NCBI RefSeq assembly: GCF_003287975.1 | Contig: NZ_QMKQ01000028.1 | Location: 1 to 47,123, forward strand | DNA from: Arthrobacter sp. AQ5-05 | GTDB taxonomy: Bacteria > Actinomycetota > Actinomycetes > Actinomycetales > Micrococcaceae | Length of the DNA stretch: 47,123 nt | Reading direction: 5' to 3' | Shown: positions 17,283 to 26,616 of the stretch, one piece after another | Position numbering within the stretch: position 1 is the first letter of the stretch | Layout: every line of letters begins with the position of its first letter | Notes under the pieces: model-generated | Databases searched by the model: none | Told to the model about the DNA's origin: nothing | Seen by the model: only the letters and a program-made list of their open reading frames with translations | Program-made: the position numbers and the translations under genes

Positions 17283-17678
17283 CTAGCGCACCGCGACCAG
17301 GTCCACGACGAAGATCAAGGCTTCGTCCGGGCCGATGGCTCCGCCGGCGCCACGGGAACCGTAGGCCATTTCCGAGGGGATTTCCAGGCGACGGCGGCCG
17401 CCGACCTTCATCCCGATCAGGCCCTGGTCCCAGCCCTGGATGACCTGGCCGACGCCGGCACGGAAGTCCAGCGGGGTGCCGCGGTTCCAGGAGGCGTCGA
17501 ATTCCTCGCCGGTGGACCAGGCCACGCCGACGTAGTGGGCAGAGATGTTCGAGCCCGGAACGACCTCGGCGCCGTCGCCGACGACGATGTCCTCGATCTT
17601 CAGCTCGGTCGGGGCATCGGTTCCCGGGAAATCGATCTCGGGCTTGGTGCGGTCGTATTCACGCTGTCCAAAAGACAT
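17283..17678 (-). CDS. FKBP-type peptidyl-prolyl cis-trans isomerase (cytoplasmic)
   Basis: This 131-residue single-domain FKBP catalyses cis-trans isomerisation of proline bonds. The core residues of the FKBP pocket are visible in VVPGSNISAHYVGVAWSTGE, EFDASWNRG, VIQGWDQGLIGMKVGGRRRL and IPSEMAYGSRGAGG. There is no signal peptide, so it is cytoplasmic. It follows the lipoprotein FKBP gene by 39 bases. Both lie between pafA and pafBC. Confidence 0.95.
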   Translation of the reverse strand: MSFGQREYDRTKPEIDFPGTDAPTELKIEDIVVGDGAEVVPGSNISAHYVGVAWSTGEEFDASWNRGTPLDFRAGVGQVIQGWDQGLIGMKVGGRRRLEIPSEMAYGSRGAGGAIGPDEALIFVVDLVAVR

Positions 17679-17717
17679 GGGTGAAGTCCTTTCGGTTGTT
17701 TGCTAGAAGCGTCCTAG

Positions 17718-18686
17718 CTACTTTACTTCCTTGAGCTCAACGAAGAAGACCAGCGTGCCCTCGGGGGCTCCCTGTGCCGCGGCATCCGGTCCGTAGGCCA
17801 GATCCGTCGGGATGGTCAGCATGACCTGCGTGCCGGCCTTCAGTCCGGTCAGGCCCTGGGTCCAGCCGGGGATGACGCCGTCGAGCCCGAAGTCCGAGGC
17901 CTTGCCCCGGTCGTAGCTGGAGTCGAACTGCTTGCCGTCTTCCCAGCGCACCCCGGTGTAGTTGGCCGAAACCTTTGAGGTGGCGGTGGCAACCTTGCCG
18001 GTGCCCTCCTTGACGATGTCAACGACCAGGCCGGCCGGCGCATCCTTGTCCTTCGGGATGGTGATGGCCGGCTTGCCATCCTTCATTTCGAAGGTCGGCA
18101 GCGCTCCGTCGTCCTTGAGCTTCTTGACCTCGTCGGCGCCCAGCTTCTTGGAAGGCGGTGCGGCCGGGGGGATCTCCTCGGTGGAGACGACCTTCAGCAC
18201 GACCACGGTTTCGGCCTGGGCCGCTTCCGGGCTTGCCGAGGGCGAGGCACCGTCGGTGGCCGCCGCTTCGGCTGCAGGTTCGACCATGGCGATCCAGGAG
18301 CCCACCTTGGTCTGCATCAGCGTCTCGTAGAGCGCCGGGAGCTGGGTCTTGAATTCCTCGTTGGTCGGCAGGGTCACCGGTTCGCCGGCGAAGCCCGATC
18401 CGAGCAGGCTCGCATCCGTTGCCTTGTAGGCGATGGACTTGAACTTGATGTTCTGGTTTTCCTTGATTGCCTCGCCCTTGCCCTCGACGAGGACCTTGGC
18501 GGCGGTTCCCGTGGCAACCAGCGGGGTATCGAAGGTGACCGTGGGATCGGACGAATCATCCGCACCCGGGGTGACCTTGATCGATGTCAGGGGGGCGGTG
18601 TCACCGCTGGAGGCCATCGTGGTTGAACCACAGGCCGTCACCAGCAGCAACGAGGCCGTTGCAACGAGTGCCATAACTTTGCGCAC
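17718..18686 (-). CDS. FKBP-type prolyl isomerase lipoprotein
   Basis: The 322-residue protein begins with a lipoprotein signal, MRKVMALVATASLLLVTACG, with a VTAC lipobox and Cys19, so it should be anchored outside the membrane. The C-terminal 110 residues are a regular FKBP domain (VSANYTGVRWEDGKQFDSSY, VIPGWTQGLTGLKAGTQVML, IPTDLAYG). The middle (about 55-180) looks like a degenerate second FKBP repeat: VLVEGKGEAIKENQNIKFK parallels the C-terminal VVDIVKEGTGKV segment, but pocket aromatics are not conserved. An Ala/Ser/Pro-rich linker interrupts it. It probably assists folding of exported proteins. Confidence 0.93.
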   Translation of the reverse strand: MRKVMALVATASLLLVTACGSTTMASSGDTAPLTSIKVTPGADDSSDPTVTFDTPLVATGTAAKVLVEGKGEAIKENQNIKFKSIAYKATDASLLGSGFAGEPVTLPTNEEFKTQLPALYETLMQTKVGSWIAMVEPAAEAAATDGASPSASPEAAQAETVVVLKVVSTEEIPPAAPPSKKLGADEVKKLKDDGALPTFEMKDGKPAITIPKDKDAPAGLVVDIVKEGTGKVATATSKVSANYTGVRWEDGKQFDSSYDRGKASDFGLDGVIPGWTQGLTGLKAGTQVMLTIPTDLAYGPDAAAQGAPEGTLVFFVELKEVK

Positions 18687-18792
18687 GAAATCAACTTTCA
18701 GTTGGGGATTTTGGGACTGGAAACACCCACACTGAATGGTGAGCTTTCGAAACAGGTTACAGACAGCCTAAGGGCCGAATCTGTGAATCTCC

Positions 18793-20190
18793 TTATTGCA
18801 GGCGGCCGGAAGCCGCCTGCGGCGCGCCGCCCATCGAGGTGATCATCTCCTGGACCCGCGGGTCCTTGTTGACGAAGGGATCCTTGCACAGCACCGTTTG
18901 GCCAGGGTGGTCGTTGAGCTTCAAGTGCACCCAGTCCACGGTGAAGTCCCGCTCCGCGTTCTTGGCGGCGCGCACAAAGTCCCCGCGTAGTTTCGCCCGG
19001 GTGCTTTGCGGCGGATTGTCCACCGCAAAGGCGATCTCCGCGGGATCCACCACGGTGGCAGCGCGCCCGCGGGCGGCCAGCAGGTGGAAGAGCCCGCGCT
19101 TGGTGTCGATGTCGTGGTAGGTCAGATCCAGCTGGGCCAGGCGTTGTGCGCCCATGTCCAGGTTGTGCCGGTTGGCGTAGGAAGTGATCAGCTTGTGCTT
19201 GATCGCCCAGTCGATTTCCGTGTCGATGCCCGAGAAATTGCCCGATTCCACGGCGTCCAGGGTCCGGGTCCACAGATCCAGCACCGCTGGCACCTGGTCG
19301 TGGTGCGCCCCTTCGCGCTGCACGAAGTCGGTGGCCAGGGCAAGGAAGCGGCGTTGCAGGGCCAGGGCGGAAAGCTCGGTGCCGTTGGCGAGCCTGACCA
19401 TGGTGCTGCCGTTGAAATCGTGGGAGATCTCGCGGATGGAGCGGATCGGGTTTTCCAGCCGCAGATCCTCCATGATCTTTCCCGACTCGATGATCCGCAA
19501 CATCAGGTCGGTGGCCCCGAGCTTGACGAGCTGGGTGGTCTCGGACATGTTCGAATCCCCCACGATGACGTGCAGGCGGCGGAAGTATTCGGCATCCGCG
19601 TGCGGCTCGTCGCGGGTGTTGATGATCGGACGGGAGCGGGTTGTGGCCGAGGAGACGCCCTCCCAGACGTGGTCGGCGCGCTGCGAGAACGCATAGAGCG
19701 GCTCGCCCTCGATGTTCACGATCTTTCCGGCCCCGGCAATCAGCTGCCGGGTGACCAGGAACGGGATCAGGATCTCGGCGAGCCGGGCGAACTCGAGCTT
19801 GCGCGGGATCAGGAAGTTCTCATGGCAGCCGTAGGAGTTCCCGGCGGTGTCGGTGTTGTTCTTGAACAGGTAGAGCCGGCCGTTGTAGCCGTCGGCGGCC
19901 ATGCGTTCCTCGGCGCTTTGCACCAGGTCGTTCAGGATCGCTTCCCCGGCCCGGTCGTGCGCGATCAGCTGGGTCAGCTCGTCGCACTCGGCCGTGGCGT
20001 ATTCGGGGTGCGATCCGACATCCAGGTAGAGCCGGGAGCCGTTGGTGAGGAACACGTTGGAGCTGCGCCCCCAGGCCACCACCCGGCGGAAGAGGTAGCG
20101 GGCCGATTCCTCCGGCGTGAGCGGGCGCCCCTCGGGGTCCGAGTAGTTGATCCCGTATTCGGTTTCGATGCCGAAGATTCTGCGGTCCAT
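18793..20190 (-). CDS. pafA: Pup-protein ligase PafA
   Basis: This 465-residue carboxylate-amine ligase attaches the C-terminal glutamate of Pup to substrate lysines using ATP. The N-terminus [13 protein letters not shown] carries the ATP/Mg-binding Glu residues. [17 protein letters not shown] contains the conserved catalytic Asp (residue 57), and [20 protein letters not shown] and [14 protein letters not shown] are family blocks shared with glutamine synthetase-like folds. Length is close to the family norm of about 450-480. It lies seven bases after prcA and is the last gene of the tightly packed Pup-proteasome block. Confidence 0.97.
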   Translation of the reverse strand: MDRRIFGIETEYGINYSDPEGRPLTPEESARYLFRRVVAWGRSSNVFLTNGSRLYLDVGSHPEYATAECDELTQLIAHDRAGEAILNDLVQSAEERMAADGYNGRLYLFKNNTDTAGNSYGCHENFLIPRKLEFARLAEILIPFLVTRQLIAGAGKIVNIEGEPLYAFSQRADHVWEGVSSATTRSRPIINTRDEPHADAEYFRRLHVIVGDSNMSETTQLVKLGATDLMLRIIESGKIMEDLRLENPIRSIREISHDFNGSTMVRLANGTELSALALQRRFLALATDFVQREGAHHDQVPAVLDLWTRTLDAVESGNFSGIDTEIDWAIKHKLITSYANRHNLDMGAQRLAQLDLTYHDIDTKRGLFHLLAARGRAATVVDPAEIAFAVDNPPQSTRAKLRGDFVRAAKNAERDFTVDWVHLKLNDHPGQTVLCKDPFVNKDPRVQEMITSMGGAPQAASGRLQ

Positions 20191-20197
20191 GTTCTGT

Positions 20198-20908
20198 CTA
20201 CTTCCCTGCGCCCAGTATCCGGGCGATGGTGGGGGTGTCGAGGCGGCGGAAATGACGGTGCGAACCGCTGGTCGTGGTCCGTTCGAGCATGGCGACCTCC
20301 AGGAGGTGCGCGTCCCCGGGGCTCTCTCTCAAGCCCGGCAAGACCAGGGCAGCGGCGCGGATGACCTCGTCGATGCCGGCGGCCGCCAGCTCCTTGCCTG
20401 ACCAGTACGCGTTCCAGGCCTCGCGCAGAGCGGGGGTGTCCCCGCCCATGATGATGTGCCCTGGTTGCTCGGCGATCGACCCGTCGAAGTTCAGTGAGAA
20501 CAGCGTGTCCTCGGGCGGGGTCGCGCCGAGTTCCAGGACCGCCAGCTCCACCTCGAAGGGCTTGGCCTCGGCGGTGAACACCGCGCCCAGGGACTGGGCG
20601 TAGACGCTGGCCAGGCCGCGGCCGGTCACGTCGTGGCGGGAATAGGAGTAGCCGCGGGTGTCGGCGTAGCGCACCCCGGCCTGGCGCAGCGACTCGAACT
20701 CGTTGTACTTGCCCACCGCCGCGAAGGCGATGCGGTCGTAGATCTCCCCGATCTTGTGCAGCGAACCCGAGGGGTTCTCCGCGATCAGTGCGATCCCGTC
20801 GATGCAGGAGGCGACGATGACCGCCCGTCCGCGGGCGATGCCCTTCCGGGCGAAGTCCGCCCGGTCCTTCATGAGTTGTTCGGGCGATACGTAATATTGT
20901 GCGCTCAT
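20198..20908 (-). CDS. prcA: proteasome subunit alpha
   Basis: This 236-residue alpha-type 20S subunit forms the outer rings that gate the chamber and receive the Arc C-termini. The sequence shows the alpha-type N-terminus [20 protein letters not shown] and [20 protein letters not shown], plus the conserved [20 protein letters not shown] block, and no catalytic N-terminal Thr. It directly abuts the prcB stop. The C-terminal tail ([20 protein letters not shown]) is slightly long and basic. Confidence 0.96.
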   Translation of the reverse strand: MSAQYYVSPEQLMKDRADFARKGIARGRAVIVASCIDGIALIAENPSGSLHKIGEIYDRIAFAAVGKYNEFESLRQAGVRYADTRGYSYSRHDVTGRGLASVYAQSLGAVFTAEAKPFEVELAVLELGATPPEDTLFSLNFDGSIAEQPGHIIMGGDTPALREAWNAYWSGKELAAAGIDEVIRAAALVLPGLRESPGDAHLLEVAMLERTTTSGSHRHFRRLDTPTIARILGAGK

Positions 20909-21700
20909 CTAGGACTCCCTCCCGCTGGCGGTGCGTGTGTCAATGATGTCGCGCGCCATCTGCGCGAGGATTGCGTCCTCGACGCGGTGCGCCCCGGTGG
21001 AATCAACGGTGTAGATGACCGGCCACAGGCCGCGCACGGTGTCCGGTCCCCCGGTGGCCGAGTCGTCGTCGGCGGCGTCGTAGAGCGCCTCAACGGCGAC
21101 CTTTACCGCGGCGGTGGCCCCGAGGCCGGGCTGCCAGAGCTTCTTCAGCGCCCCGCGGGCGTACGGGGAGCCGGAGCCGACCGAATGGTGCTCGACTTCC
21201 TCGTAGAGCCCTCCGGTGATGTCGAAGGAGAAGATCCGTCCGCTGCCCGAAAACGTATCGAAGCCGGCAAAGAGCGGTACGACGCTCATCCCCTGCAGGG
21301 CCATGGGCATGTTGGAGCGGATCATCGAGGCCAGACGGTTGGCCTTGCCGTCCAGGGACAGGCGGGTGCCCTCGATCTTTTCGTAGTGCTCCAGCTCCAC
21401 GGTGAAGAGCTTGGCGATGTCGATGGCCAGGCCAGCCGCGCCGGCGATCCCGATGACCGAGTAGGTGTCGGTCTCGAAGACCTTCTCGATGCGGCGGCTG
21501 GCGATCACGTTGCCCATGGTCGCCCGGCGGTCCCCGGCCATCACGATGCCGTCCGCGTAGGCCAGGGCGACGATGGTGGTTCCGTGCGGAACCTGGGCGC
21601 CGGCATCCGCCGGCAGCACGGCGCGGGTGCCGGGCAGCAGGTCGGGGCGGTCCCGGTTCAGGTGCTCCAGGAAGGAGGGCCCGGGACCGAGTTCGGTCAC
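20909..21700 (-). CDS. prcB: proteasome subunit beta
   Basis: This 263-residue catalytic beta-type 20S subunit carries a propeptide of 40 residues ending PHG, so processing would expose Thr41 of [20 protein letters not shown], the N-terminal nucleophile with the following Asp and the Lys/Arg region of NTN hydrolases. [17 protein letters not shown] and the C-terminal Ser-Asp-Gly-like blocks fit the family. The GTG start overlaps the pup stop by four bases (GTGA), coupling its translation to pup. Confidence 0.97.
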   Translation of the reverse strand: MTELGPGPSFLEHLNRDRPDLLPGTRAVLPADAGAQVPHGTTIVALAYADGIVMAGDRRATMGNVIASRRIEKVFETDTYSVIGIAGAAGLAIDIAKLFTVELEHYEKIEGTRLSLDGKANRLASMIRSNMPMALQGMSVVPLFAGFDTFSGSGRIFSFDITGGLYEEVEHHSVGSGSPYARGALKKLWQPGLGATAAVKVAVEALYDAADDDSATGGPDTVRGLWPVIYTVDSTGAHRVEDAILAQMARDIIDTRTASGRES

Positions 21701-21876
21701 TGCCCGCCCTTTTGGATGAAGCCGCGCACGAATTCCTCCGCGTTCTGCTCCAGCACCCCGTCGATCTCGTCGAGCAGGTCATCGACCCCGGCGTCCTGGC
21801 CGGCAGCGGCCGTGGTTTCCTGCTCCTGCGCCTGGGTTTCCTCGCGGCGTTGTGCCGAGTGGTGTTCCTGTGTCAT
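21697..21876 (-). CDS. pup: prokaryotic ubiquitin-like protein Pup
   Basis: This 59-residue protein is the tag conjugated to lysines for proteasomal degradation. It is disordered and acidic/Gln-rich at the N-terminus ([20 protein letters not shown]). It then has the helical Arc-binding segment [19 protein letters not shown] and ends RGFIQKGGQ. The C-terminal Gln means it must be deamidated to Glu by Dop before PafA can use it. ATG 21876 has GGAAGAGAG upstream, and the stop overlaps prcB. The 105 bases between dop and pup have no clear promoter or terminator. Confidence 0.97.
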   Translation of the reverse strand: MTQEHHSAQRREETQAQEQETTAAAGQDAGVDDLLDEIDGVLEQNAEEFVRGFIQKGGQ

Positions 21877-21981
21877 GGCGGTCCGCTCTCTTCCATCTGT
21901 TCCGGGGGCCGGCCACGGCGACTGCTTGGCCTGGGCCCCTTGGTTCTGCTGCTACTTACATCTTGCCACTGGGTAGGGCTT

Positions 21982-23580
21982 TTAGCTCCGCAGCGTGGCA
22001 ATGAACTCGTGGATCGACAGCTGCTGGTCCAGCAGTCCCCCGACCAGGGCCTTGGTGCCGCGCAACGGCTCCAGGGTCGCGATGCGCTCGAGCTTCCGGC
22101 CCCCGGGAACCGTGAAGGACACCGAGTCCCAGCTGGCCGCCACCACGTGCTCCGGATACTGGCTGAGCACCCGCCCGCGGAAGTATGCGCGGGTGTCCTC
22201 CGGCGGGTTGGTCGCGGCGTGCTCGATCTGCGCCGGGGAGTACAGGGTTTCCATCAGCCCGCGCGCGGCCAGCCGGTGGTATAGGCCCTTTTCCGGGCGG
22301 ATGTCCGCCCATTGCAGGTCCATCGCCGCGATGCGCGGGTCGGTGAAATCCATGGAATGGCGCTGCGCATAGGCGCTCATCAGCTTGTATTTCGCCACCC
22401 AGTCCACGGTGGAGGACGCGGAGAAGATGTCGGTTTCCAGCAGGTGCAGGGTTTCCGCCCAGCGCCGCTGGATTTCCACGGTGGCCTCGTCGGTCGCATC
22501 GGTGGCGCCGCTGTGCCGGGCAGCGGCCTCGGCGTAGATCCACTGGATTTCAAGTGCGGTGAGCTTGCGCCCGTCAACCAGTTCGACCTTGGCGGTGAGC
22601 GTCGGGTCGTGGCTGATCACCTGCAGCGCGGCGACCGGATCGCGCAGCTCGATCGCCGGGGCGGTGCCGGCCTCGATCATCGAAAGGACCAGTGCGGTGG
22701 TGCCGGTGCGCAGCAGCGTGGAAACCTGCCCGAGGTTCGCGTCCCCGATGATCACGTGCAGCCGGCGGTATTTTTCCCAGTGCGCGTGCGGCTCGTCCCG
22801 GGTGTTGATGATCGGGCGGCGGATGGTGGTTTCCAGGCCGATCTGCGCCTCGAAGAAGTCCGCGCGCGCCGAGACCTGGAACCCGGGGTAGGAACCGAGC
22901 ATGCCGCGGCCCACCCGGCCGGAGGCGCAGATGACCTGGCGGGTGGCGAAGAACGGGATCAGCCCGGCGGCGATCGAATCGAAGGGCACCGACCGGGGCA
23001 TCAGGTAGTTCTCGTGCGCCCCGTAGGAGACCGACTTGTTGTCGGTGTTGTTCTTGTACAGGTGCACATCCGGCACCCCGGCCAGCGACTCGATGCGGCG
23101 CACCGCGGCCAGTGCCACGTGGTCCCCGGCCTGGTCCCAGAGCACCGCGTCGAACGGGTTGGTGGTTTCCGGGGAGGAGTATTCCGGGTGGGCGTGGTCG
23201 ACGTAGAGCCGGGCGCCGTTGCCCAGCACCATGTTCATCAGCACCTCGTGGTCGTAGGGCCCGGCCTGGTAGAGGGTGTCCCCGATCGTGACGTCCCCGC
23301 CGGCCAGGGCGACCTGCTCGGCGTCCAGTTCCGGCTCGACGTCGGTGAGCTGGGACGGGTCGGCCTGGGCGCGCGGCTGGGTGAAGCCGCGCGCGTCGAT
23401 CAGCGGGGTTTCGTCCGCGTAGTCCCAGCGGGTCCCGGCGATCCTTCCGCGGGCCTCGCGGACTGTTGCGGCATAGGCGTTGATGACCTGGGCCGAAAGC
23501 ATCGTGGCGTTGGCACCGGGCATCGAGGGGGCCAGCACTCCGTACTCGGTTTCCAGGCCCATGACGCGGTGGACGCTCAC
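21982..23580 (-). CDS. dop: Pup deamidase/depupylase Dop
   Basis: This 532-residue PafA homologue converts the C-terminal Gln of Pup to Glu and removes Pup from proteins. It has [11 protein letters not shown] at the N-terminus, [16 protein letters not shown] (the block distinguishing Dop from PafA), the catalytic Asp128 in [15 protein letters not shown], and [20 protein letters not shown]. The stretch between RGF and LYVD is about 30 residues longer than I recall for M. tuberculosis Dop, enlarging the Dop loop. Start GTG 23580 overlaps the arc stop (GTGA). Confidence 0.96.
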   Translation of the reverse strand: MSVHRVMGLETEYGVLAPSMPGANATMLSAQVINAYAATVREARGRIAGTRWDYADETPLIDARGFTQPRAQADPSQLTDVEPELDAEQVALAGGDVTIGDTLYQAGPYDHEVLMNMVLGNGARLYVDHAHPEYSSPETTNPFDAVLWDQAGDHVALAAVRRIESLAGVPDVHLYKNNTDNKSVSYGAHENYLMPRSVPFDSIAAGLIPFFATRQVICASGRVGRGMLGSYPGFQVSARADFFEAQIGLETTIRRPIINTRDEPHAHWEKYRRLHVIIGDANLGQVSTLLRTGTTALVLSMIEAGTAPAIELRDPVAALQVISHDPTLTAKVELVDGRKLTALEIQWIYAEAAARHSGATDATDEATVEIQRRWAETLHLLETDIFSASSTVDWVAKYKLMSAYAQRHSMDFTDPRIAAMDLQWADIRPEKGLYHRLAARGLMETLYSPAQIEHAATNPPEDTRAYFRGRVLSQYPEHVVAASWDSVSFTVPGGRKLERIATLEPLRGTKALVGGLLDQQLSIHEFIATLRS

Positions 23581-25313
23581 AGGTACTGCCCGGTCTCGTC
23601 GGCCCCGGGGGCCGGCAGGGTCTTGCCGCGCCCGTTCTTGTCGGCCACGATGGTGCGGATGAAGGTGATGCGTTCGCCCTTGCGCCCGGAGATCCGCGCC
23701 CAGTCATCGGGATTGGTGGTGTTGGGCATGTCCTCGTGCTCGTGGAATTCCTCCACGACCGCGGCCAGCAGGTGCTCCATGCGCAGCCCGCGCTCCTGCC
23801 CGGTAAGCAGCGCCTTGATGGCGGACTTCTTGGCGCGGTCCACGACGTTGCGGATCACCGCCCCGGAGGAGAAGTCCTTGAAGTACAGGATCTCGGTTTC
23901 GGTGTTGGCGTAGGTCACCTCGAGGAACTGGTTCTGTTCCCCGGTGGAGTACATGGCATCGACGGTCGCCTGGATCATGGCGCGCACCGTCGCCGCCGGG
24001 TCGTTGCCGTGCTCGGCCAGGTCGTCCGGGTGCAGCGGCAAATCCGCGGTGAGGTACTTGGCGAAGATCTCCGCGGCGCCCTGGGCGTCGGGGCGCCGGA
24101 TCTTGATCTTCACATCCAGCCGGCCCGGGCGCAGGATGGCCGGGTCGATCATGTCCTCGCGGTTGGAGGCGCCGATGACGATGACGTTGTCCAGCCGCTC
24201 CACCCCGTCGATCTCGGCCAGCAGCTGCGGGACGATGGTGGTTTCCACGTCGGAGGAGACCCCCGTGCCGCGGGTGCGGAAGAGCGAATCCATCTCGTCG
24301 AAGAACACCACCACGGGGTTGCCGCCGGCGGCCTTCTCCCGGGCGCGGGCAAAGATCAGCCGGATGTGGCGCTCGGTTTCCCCGACGTACTTGTCCAGCA
24401 GCTCGGGGCCCTTGATGTTCAGGAAGTAGCTCTTGGCCGTGCCGGTGTCGCCGTTGCGTTCGTTGGTGCGCTCGGACAGCGAGTGCGCGACGGCCTTGGC
24501 GATCAGCGTCTTGCCGCAGCCCGGCGGTCCGTAGAGCAGGATGCCCTTGGGGGCGGTGAGCCCGTGCTCGCGGTAGAGGTCGGGGTGCAGGAAGGGCAGT
24601 TCCACCGCGTCCCGGATGGCCTCGATCTGGTCGCTCAGCCCGCCGATGTCGGCGTAGGAGATGTTCGGGACCTCCTCGAGCACCAGGGACTGCATGTCGG
24701 ACAGGTGCACCTTTTCCAGGCCCAGCCCGGTGCGGGTGTCCAGGGTCAGCACATCTCCCACGCGCACGGTGTCCTTGACCAGCGGTGCGGCCAGGCGGAT
24801 GACGCGCTGGTCGTCGGCCCGTCCCATGGCCACCACGCGGTGGTCCTCCAGGACCTCCTTGACGGTGACCAGTTCCCCGGATTTCTCGTAGCCGAGCCCG
24901 GCGACGATGACCAGGGATTCGTTCAGCAGCACCTCCTGGCCGATGGCCAGCTTGGCGAAGTCCAGCAGCGGGGAGATGCCCACGCGCAGCTTGCGTCCGC
25001 CCTGGACGATGTCGGCCGATTGCACGCCGGTCGAGGAGATCGCGACCCCTGGCGCCGGGTGGGTGCGGGGGTGCAGGTCGATGATGGTGCCGTGGCTGAA
25101 GGGGGTGTCCCCGTCCTTTTCGAGACCGGACTTCAGGTTCAGGATTTCCTCGCGGGTGCGCTCGAGCATGGCGACCAGGCGTGAGTTGTTGGCCCCGGCA
25201 GTGGCCAGCTGCCGGTCAAGCTGGCGGTTCTTGTCCCGCACGATGTTCAGCTGCCGCTCGGCCGCCGTGACCTGGCCCTCGAGCCGTGCGCGATCCGTAT
25301 CTTCGCCCATCAT
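23577..25313 (-). CDS. arc: proteasome-associated AAA ATPase ARC (Mpa)
   Basis: This 578-residue hexameric unfoldase recognises Pup and threads substrates into the 20S core. The N-terminal coiled coil (about 5-62) is the Pup-docking region. Two OB-type domains follow (about 70-205), then an AAA module with Walker A GPPGCGKT at 262-269 and Walker B VVVFFDE ending at Glu340. The chain ends GQYL, the penultimate-Tyr motif that docks on and opens PrcA. The AAA domain carries an inserted loop [14 protein letters not shown]. Start [12 protein letters not shown]; dop follows with a four-base overlap. Confidence 0.97.
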   Translation of the reverse strand: MMGEDTDRARLEGQVTAAERQLNIVRDKNRQLDRQLATAGANNSRLVAMLERTREEILNLKSGLEKDGDTPFSHGTIIDLHPRTHPAPGVAISSTGVQSADIVQGGRKLRVGISPLLDFAKLAIGQEVLLNESLVIVAGLGYEKSGELVTVKEVLEDHRVVAMGRADDQRVIRLAAPLVKDTVRVGDVLTLDTRTGLGLEKVHLSDMQSLVLEEVPNISYADIGGLSDQIEAIRDAVELPFLHPDLYREHGLTAPKGILLYGPPGCGKTLIAKAVAHSLSERTNERNGDTGTAKSYFLNIKGPELLDKYVGETERHIRLIFARAREKAAGGNPVVVFFDEMDSLFRTRGTGVSSDVETTIVPQLLAEIDGVERLDNVIVIGASNREDMIDPAILRPGRLDVKIKIRRPDAQGAAEIFAKYLTADLPLHPDDLAEHGNDPAATVRAMIQATVDAMYSTGEQNQFLEVTYANTETEILYFKDFSSGAVIRNVVDRAKKSAIKALLTGQERGLRMEHLLAAVVEEFHEHEDMPNTTNPDDWARISGRKGERITFIRTIVADKNGRGKTLPAPGADETGQYL

Positions 25314-25419
25314 CCACCTGTTTCGCTTGATCCGGAGGGTTTGCGGGTGCCGGGGTGAACCGGCACCTCACCTTTGCTTCCATCCTAGGCATGGGCGCGG
25401 CGGAATGAACGAAATGTGA

Positions 25420-25461
25420 CCGCGCACCTTCGCGGGCAGGTGGGCCCGGAAAGGTGCGCGG
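25420..25461 (-). terminator. hairpin between trmI and arc
   Basis: Arms CCGCGCACCTT and AAGGTGCGCGG pair perfectly around a 20-base GC-rich loop, 19 bases after the trmI stop. A smaller hairpin (GGGTGCCGG/CCGGCACCT) lies at 25345-25368. Together they suggest trmI and arc are separate transcripts. Confidence 0.58.
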
Positions 25462-25480
25462 CCACGGGGGCGCGCGGGGT

Positions 25481-26545
25481 CTAGTTGCCCTCGGCCCGGG
25501 TTTCCGGCTCGGTGCCGGCGGGCAGCGAACCGCGCTGGATCATCGATTTGGCGTCCTTGGCGGCGCGGCGCAGCTTGCGGTCCGAGACCCCGCGCTCCCC
25601 CAGGGCTTCGTGGTGCCAGGCCTCCGGGTTCTGCGAGCGGGTCCAGGTTTCCAGGTCCTCGGCGGAGTAGGTGTGTTCCTTCACGCGCTTGGCGCCCGGG
25701 ATGCCCACGGCGCCGTCGGCCAGCCGGCGGCAGGTGATCAGGAAGGCGGTGTGCGCGACCATGCGGTGGTCCGGGCGCACGGCCAGGCCCTCGACGTGCC
25801 AGCCGCGGACCATGGTCTCGAAGGACTCGGGCTCGGTGTACAGGCCGGTGGCGCGGATGGCCTCGACGGTGCGGGACATCTGGGTCACGGTGGCCACGTA
25901 GTTGACCCAGACCCCTCCGGGGGCCAGCACGGTGGAGACGGCGTCGACGCACTCCCACGGGGAAAGCATGTCCAGCACCACGCGGTCCACGGATCCGGGT
26001 TCCTCGGTTTCCAGGACCTTTTCCTGGAAGTCGCCGATGGAGATCTGCCAAGCCGGGTGCGGTCCGCCGAAGACGGTGTCCACGTTCCCGCGGGCGATTT
26101 CGGCGAATTCCTCGCGGCGCTCGAAGGAGTGCAGGTAGCCGTGGTCCCCCACGGCGCGCAGCAGCGACATGGACAGGGCGCCGGAGCCGACGCCGGCCTC
26201 CACGACGCGGGCGCCGGGGTAGATGTCGCCCATCTGGATGATCTGCGCGGCGTCCTTGGGGTAGACCACGGTGGCGCCGCGCGGCATCGACAGCACGAAG
26301 TCCTTCAGCAGCGGGCGCAGGGCCTGGTAGCGGACCTCGTTGGTGTTCTCCACGATGGAGCCCTCGGGGGCGCCGATCAACGCATCGTGGAAGAGCACGC
26401 CCTTGTGCGTGTGGAACTCCCCGCCGGCGGTCAGGGTGATGGTGTGGATCCGGCGCTTCTGGTCGGTGAGCTGGACCCGGTCGCCGGGGCGGAAGGGGCC
26501 GCGGCGGTTCTCGGCCCCGTGGGGTGTTGCTGGCTTTTCGCTCAT
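25481..26545 (-). CDS. trmI: tRNA (adenine-58-N1)-methyltransferase TrmI
   Basis: This 354-residue SAM-dependent enzyme makes m1A58 (and sometimes A57) in the tRNA T-loop. The N-terminal beta domain (RPGDRVQLTDQKRRIHTITL, HTHKGVLFHDALIG) is typical of TrmI. The Rossmann domain has VVEAGVGSGALSMSL near residue 115 and DRVVLDMLSPWECVDAV, with the catalytic-site Asp. The C-terminal 50 residues are a charged extension. TrmI is a standard upstream neighbour of arc in Actinobacteria (Rv2118c in M. tuberculosis). Confidence 0.94.
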   Translation of the reverse strand: MSEKPATPHGAENRRGPFRPGDRVQLTDQKRRIHTITLTAGGEFHTHKGVLFHDALIGAPEGSIVENTNEVRYQALRPLLKDFVLSMPRGATVVYPKDAAQIIQMGDIYPGARVVEAGVGSGALSMSLLRAVGDHGYLHSFERREEFAEIARGNVDTVFGGPHPAWQISIGDFQEKVLETEEPGSVDRVVLDMLSPWECVDAVSTVLAPGGVWVNYVATVTQMSRTVEAIRATGLYTEPESFETMVRGWHVEGLAVRPDHRMVAHTAFLITCRRLADGAVGIPGAKRVKEHTYSAEDLETWTRSQNPEAWHHEALGERGVSDRKLRRAAKDAKSMIQRGSLPAGTEPETRAEGN

Positions 26546-26616
26546 GGGGGTGGAAGTGTCCTTACGTTCTGGATAGGTGGGTGTTCGTCGGCGGCGGCCG
26601 CAATGCGGCGCCGTGG

